Assembly: GCA_964017235.1 (NCBI GenBank)
Contig: OZ024940.1
Location: 31,242,573-31,306,572, forward strand
DNA length: 64,000 nt
Direction: 5' to 3'
Source of the DNA: Sabellastarte sp. h YS-2021
Taxonomy: Eukaryota; Annelida; Polychaeta; Sabellida; Sabellidae
Below are positions 11,478 to 23,260 of this stretch, one piece after another (positions within the stretch are counted from its first letter, which is position 1; every line of letters begins with the position of its first letter). The position numbers and the translations under genes are program-made. The notes under the pieces are model-generated. The model did no database searches. It saw only the letters and a list, made by a program, of their open reading frames with translations, and was not told the DNA's origin.

Positions 11478-11992
11478 TGGGTTTGGCAGCCTCGTTCTGA
11501 AGTTGATTAATTAACATAAGCCAGACAGGTAGTTCACCTGTCAAGGTCGGTCACTTAAAACATATAAAACAGTTTTCTTTTGAAATCCATCGAGTTTCAT
11601 TTACTCAATTGCTGACATTTGACGTAATTACCCAAAGCTTTGAAGATTTGGACATATTAGTTTTGATTTCATTGAATACAATTGCCACCCCTATCGGCAC
11701 TATTGCTTATCCTCCCGTTCGACCAATCAACGGCTGGTTATCATAAATACAACGGATTTCCACATTTTGCTTTAAAATGTCATACTTATTTATTTCATTT
11801 TATATTTTATACGAGGCACTGGGCTGATCATTTCACAACATAAAGTTATTTACGCCATTATATATTTAATGTTTTACGGAGTATAAAACTTATTTATCAT
11901 TTCAAATAACCTTCAATGGGGATTCCCCCATCTGGTAACCAGTCTAATCTCCTCTGCGCATGCGTACATTCGTCCTCCGTTCCCTTTTGCCG
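11478..11992. promoter_or_regulatory. Divergent promoter region shared by JAZF1 and ATP5MC
   Basis: The two start regions face away from each other here. An NRF-1-type palindrome TGCGCATGCG lies at 11955-11964, just before a pyrimidine-rich start-like stretch (cgttcccttttg) and a splice donor GTAAGT at 11993, which together look like the untranslated first exon of ATP5MC. A CCAAT box lies at 11723-11727. No TATA box stands out. NRF-1 control is well known for respiratory-chain genes. The JAZF1 start site within this interval is not resolved. Confidence 0.6.
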
Positions 11993-12228
11993 GTAAGTTG
12001 GGTCAAACTTCCAAAGTCAATTTAAACCTCCGTGTATCTGGTGAAGTACATTGCATCACACTCTGCAGAATTGTTTTATTAACATAATGACATGTTTTGA
12101 TTGATTTGTTGTTTTAGTAATTTGCCGATTGATTTCGATTTCAATCCCTATTTACTTGAAGGGTAGACACTGACTGCCATTTTGTCATTCACAGGTTGTT
12201 TTGAAAGTCGCGGACAAGACCATTCAAG

Positions 12229-14095
12229 ATGTACTCCTGTTCAAAGTTCTTCTCGCCTGCTGTCAGGACGGTGGTGAGTGTTGTTCTGTTTTATTAACTG
12301 GCACTGAGTGGCTGTGTGACTATGTTTGGGGGCCATGTTTGGGCGTAAATAAATATGGTCCCCGATTGAGAAAGTTTTCGAACCAAGGCTGACCGGTGCA
12401 CAATGGCCTACTGTAGTGGTTAACAAGTGTGTTAGTTGACTATCTGATAAGTCATATTCCAGTTGAGATTACGAAGCAATGAACACTGCCCATTGTATAT
12501 GGTATAAACCAAGAAATTTTTAAAAAGTCCAATTTTTAATTCTGATCCATTAAAATTCAAAAGCATGATCCAATTGAGCTTTGGTTGAATTAAAATGGAA
12601 TAATCAAATAATCTCAATATTCAAGTTGGCGTTTATCCAGATTTGTATTTTATAAACCACAATGTAAGCTTAAATATTTAAAATTTGAACGTTAAAACAA
12701 CCATGTTATGTGTTGGACTGTTTGTGTTTCCAGACAAGCAGCAGACTCGCTCTGCAACCCCTGAGTAGTGCAGTGGTGAACAGACAGGCAGAAAAGGTAT
12801 GAGATAAAAGAAATGTCAAGAAATCACAAAAGTACATCAATATCATTGCGTGAACCCACATAAAGTGTCCCTCAAGATGCTGTGAGATTATGTCCCGCCA
12901 AAAAAACTGGTCATAAAGTCCTTGTAATACAGTTATGTTGCTGGTAAAACCTGTAATATGTAAAAAAGGGACATGGCTCTTTATATGTAGTTTGACCTAC
13001 TGTGGCCTGTTAAGAATATGTTGTACATATGTACTGATTAGTCAGGTTGTGCAGGTGTAAAATGCCTTAAAATAACAAAAAGCCCAGTGTTTTTAAACTG
13101 TATTCATGAAGTGTTTGCTGAAGGTCTGATTGTGCTTTGTATTTTCAGACAAATTCCACACCTGCAGCCACCCTAGCGTCTTACTGTGGATTGTCTGGTT
13201 TAAATATCAACAGTGCATCAGTTCAGAACATCCTCAGTACACAGGTAGGTATACACAGGATACCATTCAGTATGAAAGTGGAACACGTCTGACTTAAACA
13301 TTTTAATAAAATGGTGCTTTCTGTTTGAAAAAGTCCCCTGTATATTGTGAGTTGCTTTCTAGGTTGATAGTTTTAACATTTTTTGTGTACTTTATGTAGT
13401 TAAAAGTTGAAGTATTTACTCTGTGGGCTGTTTTGTTTTGTGTACATGCCGATGTACTCCCTGAACTGTGTATTTTGTACAGATCCGTCAGATCCAGACA
13501 TCTGCAGTACAGAGGGACATTGATCAGGCTGCCAAGTACATCGGAGCCGGAGCCGCCACAGTCGGCATGGCAGGATCAGGTAGGAGAATGCTTTCTGAAT
13601 GGCTTAATCTTACCAAAACAATAGGACTCATTGATCAATATAATGCAGAGTGTCCTGATAACTTTGGTAAAGTTTAACTGAATGAAACTAAAGAGCAAGA
13701 ATATCTAGTAACCAGTAGGTGTCGGAAAATGTCTCCTGTTTGGCAGTTAATAACATAACTATACAAGGCTTGTTTTGTACGTTTTCTGGTTTCTGACCAT
13801 GTACGTATTTACAGGTGCTGCTATTGTCTGTGAATGTATATTTTTGTGTATTTACAGTTCCTGGTATTGGCTGTGTATGTGTATTTTTGTGTATTTACAG
13901 GTTCTGTATCTCTATCTTTGTGTATTTCCAGGTGCTGGTATTGGCAGCGTATTTGGCAGTTTAGTCATTGGTTACGCCAGGAATCCTTCACTCAAGCAGC
14001 AGCTCTTCTCTTACGCCATTCTGGGATTTGCTCTGTCCGAGGCTGTGGGTCTGTTCTGTCTTATGATGGCTTTCCTCATCCTCTTTGCCTTCTAG
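12229..14095 (+). CDS. ATP5MC: ATP5MC, mitochondrial ATP synthase F0 subunit c precursor (complete, five coding exons)
   Basis: Subunit c forms the proton-driven rotor ring of ATP synthase in the inner mitochondrial membrane. Coding exons are 12229-12273, 12734-12796, 13149-13244, 13483-13579 and 13932-14095, giving 154 codons with consistent GT/AG sites. Residues 1-79 form a Ser/Arg/Gln-rich presequence ending [10 protein letters not shown], the usual pre-cleavage motif. The mature 75-residue protein starts [12 protein letters not shown] and has two hydrophobic helices around the polar loop ARNPSLKQQ. Lys43 (a trimethylation site in animals) and the essential proton-carrying Glu58 (FALSEAVG) are present. 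It ends LILFAF, where vertebrates have FAM. An untranslated first exon (to 11992) spliced to 12195 is likely, and no upstream ATG precedes the start in that exon. A possible poly(A) signal ATTAAA lies at 14352. Which vertebrate paralogue it matches cannot be said. Confidence 0.97.
13808..13945 (+). repeat. Tandem copies of the ATP5MC exon 5 splice acceptor
   Basis: Four acceptor-like segments lie in a row: tttacag at 13808, 13851 and 13894, then the true tttccag at 13925-13931. The first three are exactly 43 bp apart and the last is 31 bp on. The first two are followed by exon-5-like sequence (ggtgctgctattg; ttcctggtattggctg). Splicing at the first (13815) would add 117 nt, which stays open and in frame. 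The second and third would shift the frame. Confidence 0.85.
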
Positions 14096-15272
14096 AAACA
14101 CCCCAGGGCTTGTAGGACAATTCTATTACAATTAGCGTGAATGTAGTAAGTTTTTCTGTGATCGGGTTCATGGAAGACGCCACAATTTTAACTGTAACAA
14201 GAACAAATTGATGACTGTAGAGAGACCCTGTAGAAACTGCAGTTATTTTGGAATTGTGTGTGATTTTGGATCAAGTTGTGTTGTCTGTAAGATCGACTTT
14301 TGGCTGTAAGATCGTAAGCCGCAGACTGTGTTACTTCATATTGTGCTATATATTAAAGATATTTTCATATTAACATCGAACAATGAAAATAGAATCAGTA
14401 TTACGTGGGGCAATCGTAACAGGAATTCTGGTTAGACACATTTCCAAAAACAGACAGTACAGGACTGGTTAGAAATGGCCATGTTTCAGTGATATCAGTG
14501 GAGTTGACTGTTTTATTGTTATTGTATGTCTGTCTTGAATGGTTTAGTCCGCAAAGATGCAAAAGTTGACTGGATGAATGTACAAAATAAAAAAAGTGCA
14601 AAAAAACTGAATACACTTGTTTCAATGTTGACAAATCCAAGCTGGGGGTTAAATGACAACACTTACTTGGCACTTCATCTTTACCACGAATTCTTGGCCA
14701 CAACAGTCCTGGGATTTTTGGTTTTTACAAACAAAATTTGATGAAACTTGAAATATAGGAGCAAAATTTGACTGGATTCTATTCTGTACTTTTATGGCAC
14801 TTAATCTCTCTGCTTGGCAGAATCTAAGGCACAACACCAAAATCCAATTCAAAAGATCATCTATCCAAAGCCGTTACTAAGTATATGGATCACAAAACTC
14901 CTGAAGAATGGAATCTTTAAAGTGAAGAATTTAGCAAAATGAGAGCTATTCTTAATTTACTGGAATCACAAAGGTTTTGAATCCATATTTAGTACTCCAG
15001 TGGGTACTTAAGTAAAAACTAGATGGTGTACAAGCTAAAAATCCAGGGCACTTGAATACAACATGATCAAACCAGGGATATCTGGGACTAAAATCAATAG
15101 AATAGCTTAGAAGTAACATTTTGTGAGAAAACTTCATTTCTCACCAAACTGACCTATTCTGGAATAATTCCTGACATCTGAATATATAGGAGACGTTGAA
15201 TATAACCTTGGAAAACTTTTATGGTCGACAAAACTTGTACCCACATTAGCATGTTGAAATACACATGTTGTA
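14096..15272. other. 3' flank of ATP5MC and spacer
   Basis: Includes the ATP5MC 3' untranslated region with ATTAAA at 14352 and a later AATAAA near 14586. No further gene is seen; the short frames here have no recognisable similarity. Confidence 0.5.
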
Positions 15273-16401
15273 TCTACCGGATACCATCCGGTGGATACTA
15301 TGGATTTCGCTTCGTCACGCCACCGCTGCAGTGTGCAGAGAGATTTCACTGTTACCGTTTTAACGAAAAAAGTATTCTAGCTAGCCTTCTCAAATTTGCA
15401 GGATATATTCATAACCATAAAATCTTGCCTGGGAATATTTTTTACCTCATTTTGAAACACAAGATGGCCGCCAGGGACGTTTATTCGACTTTAAGGACTT
15501 TTGGTGGCCCTCTAGAGCAAAGGGTATTATAAGTCGAGATCTCCAATTCACGGGATGTGTTCCTCATTATAATATCTTGACTGGGAATATTTTTGGCCTC
15601 ATTTTGAAAAACAAGATGGCCGCCATAGGAGTTTCTTTTTGGGTCATGAAAAGTGCTTAGAACTCCTTTATTATTAGTCCTAGAGGTGTGGGATGGTAAA
15701 CTAACCAAAAGTAAATCATGGGCTGGGAATCTTTTGGTGTGGTCAGATTTGACCTTGAGGGTAGCTAAACTTAAGTGCTTATAACTCGCTTATTATTGGT
15801 CCTAGAGGTTTGGGATGGTAAACCAACCTATAGGAAATCATGGGCTGGGAATCTATTGGTGTGGTCAGATTTGACCTTGGACCCCTCCTTCAAGGTCAAA
15901 CGTAAAAATGCTTATAACTCCCTTATTATTGGACCTAGAGGTGTGGTATGGTAAACCAACCTACACGAAATCATGGGCTGGGAATTTTTTGGTATGGTCA
16001 AATTTGACCTTGGACCCCTCCTTGAAGGTCAAACGAGGATAGCCAAACTTATAAGTGCTTATAACTCGCTTATTATTGGTTCTAGAGGTTTACAATGTCA
16101 AATCAACCTATAGGAAATCATGGGCTAGGAATCTTTTGATGTGATCAGATTTGACCTTTGGCACCTCTTTCAAGGTCAAATGAGGATAGCCAAAATTAAC
16201 AGTTCTTATATCTTGCTTATTCGTGTTCCTAGAGGTTTGCAATGTCACACCAACCTATAAGAAATCATGGGTTAAGAATCTTTTGATATGGGCAGATTTC
16301 ACCTTGGGCTTCTCCAAGGTTAAGCGATGTTTCAATGGCTTTGGTGAGTTTTCTTTCTGGAGGATACAAATTGCATCGGTTCTCCGATGCGATAGGTCTA
16401 G
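15273..16401 (+). mobile_element. Helentron-like non-autonomous element, copy 1
   Basis: 1129 bp. The 5' end is a near-palindrome (tatctaccggatac...ccggtggatac). The body has two diverged repeats around caagatggccgcc, then about four ~147-bp core repeats. The 3' end has a perfect 7-bp hairpin, gcatcgg-ttct-ccgatgc, followed by gataggtCTAG and a T. The inverse of the 5' terminus recurs just before the hairpin (ctggaggatac). Terminal hairpin plus CTAG/T, no target duplication, and an internal tandem core match Helitron/Helentron-derived non-autonomous elements common in molluscs. The boundary is good to a few bp. Confidence 0.8.
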
Positions 16402-18024
16402 TTCTAAATACAGAACTTTTAAAAATATCAGCAATGGGTAGTTTGGTTTCATCAGAGATTTTGAGTAATGCAGAACTAATACATGAACTACTTTGATATT
16501 CCGAGAAATCTGGTTTTGGCCAGAGATGCTGTTCTGTAAAATCCATGTACTTTCTATGCTTGTGGAAAAAAAAGTAAATTCAAAGACCTTAACATGGACT
16601 ACCAAAACAGTCTTCTACAAATAATTTCAATAAAAAATTGAATACCTCTAATCCTTGGACAGACTTAAAGGTCAAAAAGAAGAGTCGTATGAAGTTTTTT
16701 CAAACTTCAGTGTCAAATGAATGTATGAAACTTAATTTTGACCTTGAATAAAGTTCCCTAGATCACCCAATGCAATGGATGTGGTTTAACATACTGTACA
16801 TTTTTGGTCAAAAGATTCCGATTGCCAGTAATGAAGGCTCCAAAAATACAATTAAGTTCTTAATTAAGCGTCCCTGAAAAGGGTGATGATTTGTTTTTGT
16901 GTCAGTTTTCTTGCCGCCGCCGCATTATGGTTGGTTATTATTGCAATTTTTCTAACCATATTTGGCATTTATATACCTTAGGCATGGAAAATTTTTTCCA
17001 CATGCTTAAATTTGGCCTTTGATCTTTATCAAGGTCACATGATCAAAAAATATTATTTTTTGGGTACACCCACCCGTCATCGCCACTCTGCAAAATCTAC
17101 TGACCACAGAGGCCTGTAATTTTACACACATGTTCATACTATCGAAAACACAAGCTGATTAGATTTTGGGAGCAATCCGATGAAAATAGACTGATTTACG
17201 AGTGATTTTGTTGCTGGTACCAATAAGCTTAAAATTCATGTGACCCCCCCCATTATCTTCTTAAGTATTGCATTTAGAGCCATAAAGTGTAGTAAACCCA
17301 TTTTCGGGGATACAATTATACTCCTGGTGCCGCAGTGGTGTCCAAGTTTGTATTTGAGACTAGAAACTCCCATAACAGATGTATTCACATCCGAGAATTC
17401 TTCAGAAAACATGGAATTAACCCACAGATTTCCATAAAAAGAAAAAAAAAGACATGCAGACAGAAATCTGTGCAACCAATACTGCCATACTGCTGTTAAT
17501 GGCATGCAAAAATAAAGCCAACATACCTTCTTAATTTTTATTAGGACTGGAAGTGTGCAGACAACTGGAAACCCTGCAGTATGCATATTTTTGTGTACAT
17601 TTACCCAAAGAATAAATGGCTGATCATCGATAATAGAGAGCACAAGGTACAGACAAAATACAATGCTACTGCGCTCATTCATTATCCGCCGGAAGTGCTG
17701 TTCTTTTATAGAGGTCATAAAATACTCACCTTTGGACTTCATTTCCATAATAAAATTTTGTTAAGTCGCAAAAATTGAAAAAAAAAATTGGCAGATGCTG
17801 CTTTGTCTTTACAGAGTGTGTCGTTGGTCAGCAGACACAGTATATGGTTTCAGAAATTGTCTGAAAATCCATCTCTTCAGACAATCTTTCTCTCTTCCTG
17901 GCCAATGCTCAGATGATAGGTTCATTTTGATTCTGATATTTTGTTTTAGGATTTCTTTCTTGGACACCATGGCTTTAGAAGATGATGACCACCAATTTGT
18001 TTATTTATAAATGCTGTTATTGTA
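16402..18024. other. Spacer between the two Helentron-like copies
   Basis: No supported gene. Around 16860-16930 a GC-rich motif (ttgccgccgccgcattat) with flanking aattaagcgtccctga resembles stretches at 21720-21790 and 58620-58690, so it is probably the end of a dispersed element. A 170-codon minus frame at 17236-17748 has no domain I recognise. Confidence 0.35.
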
Positions 18025-19130
18025 TCCACCGGATAGCATCCGGTGGATACTATGGATTTGACTTTGTTACGCCTACACCGCCGCCGCAGTGTGTAGAGAT
18101 TTCACCGTTACCGCTCTAACGAAAAAAATATTTTAGCTAGCCTTCTCAAATTTGCAGGATATATTCATAGTCATAAAATCTTGCCTGGGAATATTTTTGG
18201 CCTCATTTTGAAAAACAAGATGGCCGCCACGGGCGTTTTTCGACTTTAAACAAGGACTTTAGGTGGCCCTCTAGAGCAAAGGGTATTATAGGTAGAGATC
18301 TCAAATTCGCAGGATATGTTCCTCATTATAAAATCTTGACTGGGAATATTTTTGGCCTCATTTTGAAAAACAAGATGGCCGCCACAGGCGTTTCTTTGCA
18401 GTCATGAAAAGTGCTTATATCTCCCTTATTATTGGTCCTAGAGGTTTGGGATGGTAAACCAACCTATAGGAAATCAAGGGCTGGGAATCTTTTGGTGTGG
18501 TCGGATTTGACCTTGGACCCCTCCTTCAAGGTCAAATGAGGATAGCCAAACTTTAAAGTGCTTATAACTCGCTTATTATTGGTCCTAGAGGTTTGGGATG
18601 GTAAACCAACATATAGGAAATCATGGGCTGGGAATCTATTGCTGTGGTCGAATTTGACCTTGGACCCCTCCTTCAAGGTCAAACGAGGAGAGTACACAAA
18701 ATAATGTGCTGGGAATCTATTGCTGTGGTCGGATTTGACCTTGGACCCTCCATCAAGGTCAAACGAGGACAGCCAAACTTAAAAGTGCTTATAACTCGCT
18801 TATTATTGGTCCTACAGCTTTGGAATGGTAAACCAAAATCTAGGAAATCATGGGCTGGGAATCTTTTGGTGTGATCGGATTTGACCTTTGGTCCCTCTTT
18901 CAAGGTCAAATGAGGATTGCCAAAATTAGTGTTTATATCTTGCTTATTCATATTCCTAGAGGTTTGCAGTGTCACACCAACCTATAGGAAATCATGGGCT
19001 AAGAATCTTTTGATATGGTCAGATTTTACCTTGGGCTTCTCCTTCAAGGTTAAGCAATGTTAGAATGGCTTTGGTGAGTTTTCTTCTGGTGGATACAATT
19101 TGCATCGGTTCTCCGATGCGATAGGTCTAG
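18025..19130 (+). mobile_element. Helentron-like non-autonomous element, copy 2
   Basis: 1106 bp, collinear with copy 1. The 5' palindrome is cleaner here: GTATCCACCGGAT and ATCCGGTGGATAC are 13-bp arms with 3 bp between. The core repeats start near 18412, 18559 and later, about 147 bp apart. The 3' end carries the ATIR-like ctggtggatac, the same hairpin gcatcgg/ccgatgc, and gataggtCTAG followed by T. It is in the same orientation as copy 1. Confidence 0.85.
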
Positions 19131-19420
19131 TTTTGATTGGAACTGTTGACAAAACTTCAGCAGCTTTCACATATATTGAGAAAGATTCCAAGATATTCAG
19201 AACAATATATTGTGTAATGGCGGAGTATGCATCACTCAAATTCTCAGAATACACATAAATAAAAAATGCCATATATAAAATCTCCAGCTTCCAAACATGT
19301 GGATGTGGGGGCTGTGCAATCACATCTAATCAATCTTTCATTGGACTTAATCTGTGGCAGTGTGTAGACCAAAATGTTCAAGAGATGAGCATTTAACTGC
19401 TCCGATAGGTTAAAGACCCG

Positions 19421-19610
19421 GGGCTGGTTTGACAAAAACACTTGGCCTGGACTAAGATTAATTTAATGGCTTTTGTCTAAACCCAGGCTAAGTCTGTGGT
19501 CTTTGATTTAGTGGGTTTCACAAATCTGCTAAGTCTAAGCTTTCGCTAAACCTACCCTGGAGTGGGCTTAACTTTTGTAAACAAAGACTTAACTGAGACA
19601 AAAGGTGTGT
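19421..19610. mobile_element. Left end of a possible Harbinger-type element
   Basis: Begins gggctggtttgacaaa, which is the inverse of tttgtgaaaccggcccc at 23898-23914. The inner sequence repeats gtttcacaaa-like and taagtctaagc-like motifs. The two ends could be halves of one MITE now 4.5 kb apart, with repeats inserted between them, or ends of two separate copies. Confidence 0.45.
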
Positions 19611-19789
19611 CCCTGAAATGCTAAAAGACCGATGTGAAGAGGTAAATGTTATTGGTTGAAGAGAAATTATCGTGCCCGAGAACGGGCTCTGTGTCAGCTG
19701 ACTGTGTGTTATGATTTTGAGAGTAGAAGTGAAAGAAGAAAAGGAAAAAAAAAGTTGTGCCCTGCAAATGACATTCAGAAGTAAAATTA

Positions 19790-20095
19790 ACTGTTAAGGT
19801 GTGAAATTAGGTGAATAAGGTGGTGAAAACATATTTAAACAAAGTACTGTAAATGCAACAGTTTTCAAGATACAACTGATTTGCTCAACAGTAAGAACCT
19901 GAAAGTAGCAATTGTTTAAATATGCAATGAGCTACAGGCCTGCATTTTCACTATGTTATAGCTGACTGAAAAACAGGTGAATAACATATTTAAAGAAAAT
20001 TCTGTAAATGCAACACTTTTCAAATTACAACTGAATTACTCTAAAGTGACAAACTGAAAGTAGCTAATGCTCAGCTATGCCATGCAAGATAAGAG
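19790..20095. repeat. Second block of the ~155-bp satellite
   Basis: About two diverged units matching 1600-3215 (aacatatttaaa, tgcaacagttttcaa, gagctacaggcctgcatttt, ctatgttatagctgactgaaaa). Confidence 0.75.
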
Positions 20096-20439
20096 AGAAA
20101 TCCCTGCATAGTCTGAGAAAATTGTGATAAACTGTTGAAATTTTAACATTTTGGGAAGGGATACTCATTTGTAATAGCTCTGTGGAACAGGGCAACAAAC
20201 AGATCTGCATGCCTGGAGCAATTTTTGATCCTCGATGGATGAACAGCAGGTCTCTGGGCCATGTACTTTTGGAGAAGTTGTTCATGTGGATGCCACAGAG
20301 TGATGCCATATTGTGACTTGTCATTCAGCTGACATAAAAAGCCACATGAGCAGATTTAAACCTTGTCGGTTGCTCCATATAATATGCAAATATCTGGAAA
20401 TTGAGCAACAGTTTGGAAAACGGCAAAGTGTATTTGCCA

Positions 20440-21310
20440 AAAATGGTAGTATGTCTAAAGCATGTAAGCTTGGCTACCCTCATTTGACCTTGAAGGAGAG
20501 GCTCAATGTCAAATCTGATCACAAGATTCCCAGCCCATTATTACGTATAACTGGGTTTGACATTAACAACCTCCAGGACAAATAGTAATTAAGCAAGTTA
20601 TAAGCACTTTTAAGTTTGCCTATCTTTGTTTGACCTTGGATCATCAGAAAATTCCCAACCAATGATTTCCTATAGGCTGGCTTCACACGTCAAACCTCTA
20701 GGAGCAATAATGAGGTTGAGGCACTGTTAAGTTGGATGCGCTCTTTTGACCTTGCAGGAGGGGCCCAAGGTCAAATCTGAACACATCAGAAGATTCCCAG
20801 CCCATGATTTCCTATAGGTTGGTTTCACACCCTGAACCTCGAGGAGAAATGATAAGCGAGTTATAGGCACTGAAGTTTGGTTACCCTCGCCTGACCTCTC
20901 TTTCAAATCTGATCACATCAGAAGACTCCCAGCCCATGATAACCTATACGTTGGTTTAACATTACAAACCTCTAGGACCAATAATAAGGGATTTATAAGC
21001 AATTTAAGTTTAGCTATCCTCCTTTGACCTTGATGGAGGGGCCCAAGGTCAAATGTGACCACACAGAAGATTCCCAACCCATCATTTCTTATAGGTTGGC
21101 ATCATACGCCAAACCTCTAGGAGGAATAATAAGGGAGAGTTTGGCTACCCTCATTTAACCTTGAAGGAGGGGCCCAAGGTCAAATCTGAACACATTAAAA
21201 GATTCGCAGCCCATGATTTCCTACAGGTTGGTTTCACACCCCAAACACCTAAGAGCAATAATAAGTGAGTTATAGGCACTTAAGTGCAGCTACCATTATT
21301 TGACCCCGAT
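20440..21310 (-). repeat. Loose array of Helentron-like core repeats (no element ends)
   Basis: About six ~147-bp core units in reverse orientation relative to the complete elements, each with aggttggtttcacac, cctctaggacnaataataag and the paired tgaccttgaaggag / caaggtcaaa motifs. No hairpin or CTAG terminus is visible, so this is a satellite-like array or an end-truncated element. Confidence 0.8.
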
Positions 21311-21799
21311 TTGATTCATTTTAAGGAAGCCTCAATAAGAAGTTGCCTTTTTTAAAACCTACACACGTAGCATCATATTTTAATGATATTGAACCTTTTT
21401 AACCCCTTAATTGTTGCAGAGACATAACATGTGGCTGAAAGACTCAATTTTAGCATGTTTTTTACCAACTGATAATCAATTGCCTGCCAATCGGTCAATT
21501 ATGACCCGATTGATCTAGAAATCAACTGGCACTTAGATTTTGACGCATACATAATTTGATTGATCTACAACTTGTACTTTCTGAGAAAATCAGGTGAAAC
21601 AGAAGTGCAAGAAAAAAAACTGTATTTGATAAAGGTCAAGTTTATGTCTATCAAAAAATGTTCCCACGCCAGTTAAAGAGAACTGCCAAATATCACTTTG
21701 ATAGGCCTAATATCAAGGGATATTCAAGGGAGAGAATAATGCAGTGGCGGCGGCTCTCTGAAAACTGGGGGTGAAAACAAATAAGCGACCCCCTTTTTA

Positions 21800-23120
21800 A
21801 GGAACTCTTAACTATGGCTGCCTTGAATGTTTCTCACTTCAAAATTTGAAATGCCTAAAAGCAGTGTATCCCCAGACGGGACATGCTTGAATCGTGAATG
21901 TGTCGGGCTTGAGCCTTTTCCTGGAGCACCTTGCCAGGATTTGCCATAGCAGGGCACATAAAGAGAGCCCAATTTACCCCCCCCCCCCCTTAAATAGGCA
22001 ACTTCCATGGTGTTGTCCATAGTTATGGTAGCAATAAGGTTCAAGCAGAGGTGTTGGAACTCCTTTAGGGCCAAAAGACCGCCTTGGTTCCAGATACCTT
22101 ATGTGTAACTTGCTTCTGGAAGGGACCAGGTTCCCCTTGCAGTGTGTTCCCCTAAGTGAGCACTTGCCCTTCTTGATGCATCTGGAAGGATTTGCACTGG
22201 GATTTGAACTGGGATCAACTTTTCTAGTGAGTCTGGTACCCTTCAGCAGTTCTTCAAGTGCCTCTGTATCAACTTTATGTGGCGGCGACCTAGGTGGACT
22301 TGCTTCTGTATGGGTGTCAGTAACCCACACAACCCCACTGTCGAAAACACTAATGGCCATTTATGAGAACTGTGACCTGAGTTTGGAAATTCAGGACCCT
22401 GGTGTCAGCTGACACTGCTCACAGGCTGGGTAAATCACTGTATCTCACTGGAACCCGTAAGAAAAACTTGAACCTCCACACTGACACAGCAGACTTCTTG
22501 CTGGTAGTAGGCTGACCAGTCCGGTTGAGTTCGGCATCTTACCGGGACGAGTAACTGGCTGGTGTGGGGTCTGATAAGATAAGGCTGACAGGTAGTTGGA
22601 CAAATCTTGTTGGGAAAGTCTTCTTATCTATAGTCACTTTCGACCAGTTAGGAGGTCTTGACAGTAGGCTGGCTGACTGGTTTGGTAGGTTCAGACAAGT
22701 CATCTCCTGGAGACCAATAACTGGTACAAGAATTTCTCTGTAACCAATTTCCTCGGGCAGTAACCGGTTGGTATGAGATGGCCACTTGGACCCTTAAAAG
22801 GCTACTGCTGGTCTGTTAGCCAGTCCTATGGACCTGCCCAGTACCAGGGCCTAACCGGCTATAGGTGCAGCAATCCTCTGTAACCAGTTCCTGTTGGCTC
22901 CATAGTTTTGTGAAAACTCATTGGGGCTGGCAGAACTGGGCCAATTAGACTACATTTCAGCAGGCATAGGCTTATATGAAACAACTGCCTTCTTCCTGTC
23001 CATAACTGTACCATCAGCGGATTTTCTCTGTACCCAACAATTCTCTGTAATCAGTAAGTCTGGATACTGCTACTCCATCATGTACTCAACCTCCAAAGCC
23101 ATTTTCAATAGTTTCCATGC
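21800..23120 (-). mobile_element. DIRS-like fragment (family B)
   Basis: The minus strand of about 21960-22360 resembles the RNase H region of the family B copy at 41.5-46.9 kb (shared blocks such as GTHCKGNLVPSR and LEELLKGTRLTRK). The following sequence resembles the low-complexity part of the same family. It is an old, broken fragment. Confidence 0.65.
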
Positions 23121-23169
23121 AATATAGTCAGCAATAAGTGTGAAAATATCTCCAAAAATGGCCTCGGTC

Positions 23170-23260
23170 AGGTACTTTGGATGACCTGTGGATGACCTTC
23201 AATGAAAAACTTCAAGGTCAAATTTCTGCATGCTTATAGAGGACATACATATGTATTATA
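23170..23260. repeat. Dispersed repeat shared with 1475-1570
   Basis: Shares gatgaccttnaa, cttcaaggtcaaat, ctgcatgcttatagaggaca with the stretch next to the 63-bp array. Confidence 0.65.

Noticed and set aside
14401-15708. Several 60-100-codon frames downstream of ATP5MC
   Set aside because: AT-rich 3' flank and the Helentron-like element; no conserved sequence.
17236-17748. 170-codon minus-strand frame
   Set aside because: No domain or family is recognisable, it has no neighbours of its kind, and it lies in repeat-rich spacer. Possibly a decayed transposon piece, but unsupported.
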